NCBI GenBank assembly: GCA_036401335.1
Contig: DASWVC010000255.1
Location: 1-14,730, forward strand
Origin: DASWVC01 sp036401335
GTDB taxonomy: Bacteria; Verrucomicrobiota; Verrucomicrobiia; Chthoniobacterales; JAFAMB01
Direction of reading: 5' to 3'
Length of the DNA stretch: 14,730 bases
Translations under genes and position numbers: made by a program
Notes under the pieces: generated by a model
Databases searched by the model: none
Seen by the model: the letters and a program-made list of their open reading frames with translations, nothing else
Told to the model about the DNA's origin: nothing
Part shown: positions 13,794 to 14,730 of the stretch, piece after piece
Layout of the letters: every line of letters starts with the position of its first letter
How positions within the stretch are numbered: the stretch's first letter is position 1

Positions 13794-14730
13794 TCATTTT
13801 GCGGTCCTCGGTGCGGCCCTGTTCGCGCTGGGTTCTACCGCCCAAGCCTGGTCGCTTGAAGAAGCGGCCAAGCCTTATGCCGGGACGGAGATTTCCGTCA
13901 TCTTTCTGGATCGGCCCGGCTACCGCGCCATCACCTCAATGCTGCCCGACTTTGAAAAGCGCACCGGCATTAAGGTTCGACACGACATCGTTCCCTACGA
14001 AAATACCTTGGAAAAGGAGGTACGAGACTTTTCTTCCAATGGGGACCTGTCCATCGCGCTGGTGGACCTGGTGTGGCTCGGCACGTTTGCAGACTCCGAC
14101 TACCTGGTGCCCGTCGATGAGCTGAAACAGAAATACCCGGCCATTTTCGATCCTGACTACGACATGGATGACTTTTTTCCACTCATTCTTAACGCATTTG
14201 GGTCTTGGAACGGCAAGGTTTCCGGGCCGCCTTTCGACAACTATTCCGGCGTGCTTTATTACAACAAACAGATGCTTAAGGAGGCGGGTTTTGATCAGCC
14301 ACCCGCTACCTGTGACGATCTGATGAAAACGTACGCTCCAAAGCTGACCGGCAAGGGCAAGTACGGCTACGCGCTTCAATCGCGCCGCGGTGAAACCCAA
14401 TCCTGCGACAGCTTCATGCGATTCATCTGGCCCTGGGGAGGGTCGTTGTTGGATGCTAAATTCAAATCCAACCTCTTGAGCCCACAATCCCAAGCGGGGC
14501 TTCAGTTTCGTCAGGATTTGATCAAATACATGCCGCCCGGCATCGTTGACTTCGATCACAACGAAGCCGTGAATGCCCTCGCGCAAGGGCAGGTCGCGAT
14601 GATCACCGAATGGTCTGCCTTTTATTCGACGTTGGCAGACCCAAAATCGTCCAAGATCGTCGATCAGCTTGGCGTTGCCCCTGAGCCGAAAGGTCCCGAT
14701 GGTCGTAAGCCGGCGCTAGGTGGGTTCTCG
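13780..14730 (+). CDS. Second ABC transporter periplasmic solute-binding protein, truncated by window end
   Basis: An open frame of 317 codons runs from ATG at 13780 to the right edge without a stop. Residues 1-23 are a Sec signal peptide (MKTFSHFAVLGAALFALGS, ending TAQA) with no lipobox. ISVIFLDRPGYRAITSMLPDFEKRTGIKV, SIALVDLVWLGTFADSDYLVPVDEL, SGVLYYNKQMLKEAGFDQPP and ALAQGQVAMITEWSAFYSTL have the domain order of family 1 extracellular binding proteins. It differs clearly from the binding protein at 5576, so it is a separate system and not a duplicate. Permease genes probably follow beyond the window. The conserved C-terminal portion is not visible. No Shine-Dalgarno precedes the ATG. Proximity to the repressor and a LacI-type palindrome at the start suggest shared control. 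Confidence 0.9.
   Translation, partial: MKTFSHFAVLGAALFALGSTAQAWSLEEAAKPYAGTEISVIFLDRPGYRAITSMLPDFEKRTGIKVRHDIVPYENTLEKEVRDFSSNGDLSIALVDLVWLGTFADSDYLVPVDELKQKYPAIFDPDYDMDDFFPLILNAFGSWNGKVSGPPFDNYSGVLYYNKQMLKEAGFDQPPATCDDLMKTYAPKLTGKGKYGYALQSRRGETQSCDSFMRFIWPWGGSLLDAKFKSNLLSPQSQAGLQFRQDLIKYMPPGIVDFDHNEAVNALAQGQVAMITEWSAFYSTLADPKSSKIVDQLGVAPEPKGPDGRKPALGGFS

Overview
The window looks like a sugar- or polyol-catabolism locus from a GC-rich, probably diderm bacterium. Both solute-binding proteins carry cleavable Sec signal peptides with no lipobox, which implies a periplasm. Almost no gene has a Shine-Dalgarno sequence. Those traits, with GH78 and M13 genes nearby, would fit a Verrucomicrobiota-like lineage. 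There is no phylogenetic marker here, so that placement is a guess.

Layout. Positions 1-790 (minus) hold the N-terminal 263 codons of a secreted M13-family metallopeptidase that runs off the left edge. Positions 853-2994 (minus) hold a decayed GH78 alpha-L-rhamnosidase-type gene: lost start codon, two in-frame stops, one frameshift and apparently no catalytic block. Positions 3170-5332 (minus) are a compact operon, rpiB-dhaK-dhaL, with a candidate terminator at 3111-3141. A 243-bp divergent control region (5333-5575) is dense in inverted repeats. From it the plus-strand transport operon runs 5576-11078: solute-binding protein, two MalF/MalG-type permeases and two different MalK-type ATPases. 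A zinc-dependent polyol dehydrogenase (11257-12393) and a LacI-family repressor (12516-13553) follow. The window ends inside a second, different solute-binding protein gene (13780 onward), probably the start of another transporter operon.

How the genes may work together. The dehydrogenase resembles the erythritol/L-threitol dehydrogenase type. DhaK/DhaL phosphorylate short ketoses, and RpiB-family enzymes include the isomerase that makes D-erythrose-4-phosphate from erythrulose-4-phosphate. A coherent reading is: import of a C4 (or similar) polyol by the ABC system, oxidation to erythrulose, phosphorylation by DhaK-DhaL, and isomerisation into the pentose phosphate pathway, under LacI-type control. 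Each family call is well supported by motifs. The C4 substrate is inference. A pair of near-identical sites sharing ATGAAAACGTTT, one in the divergent promoter and one on the start of the second binding-protein gene, are candidate operators for the repressor.

No RNA genes, insertion sequences, CRISPR arrays or integration sites were seen.
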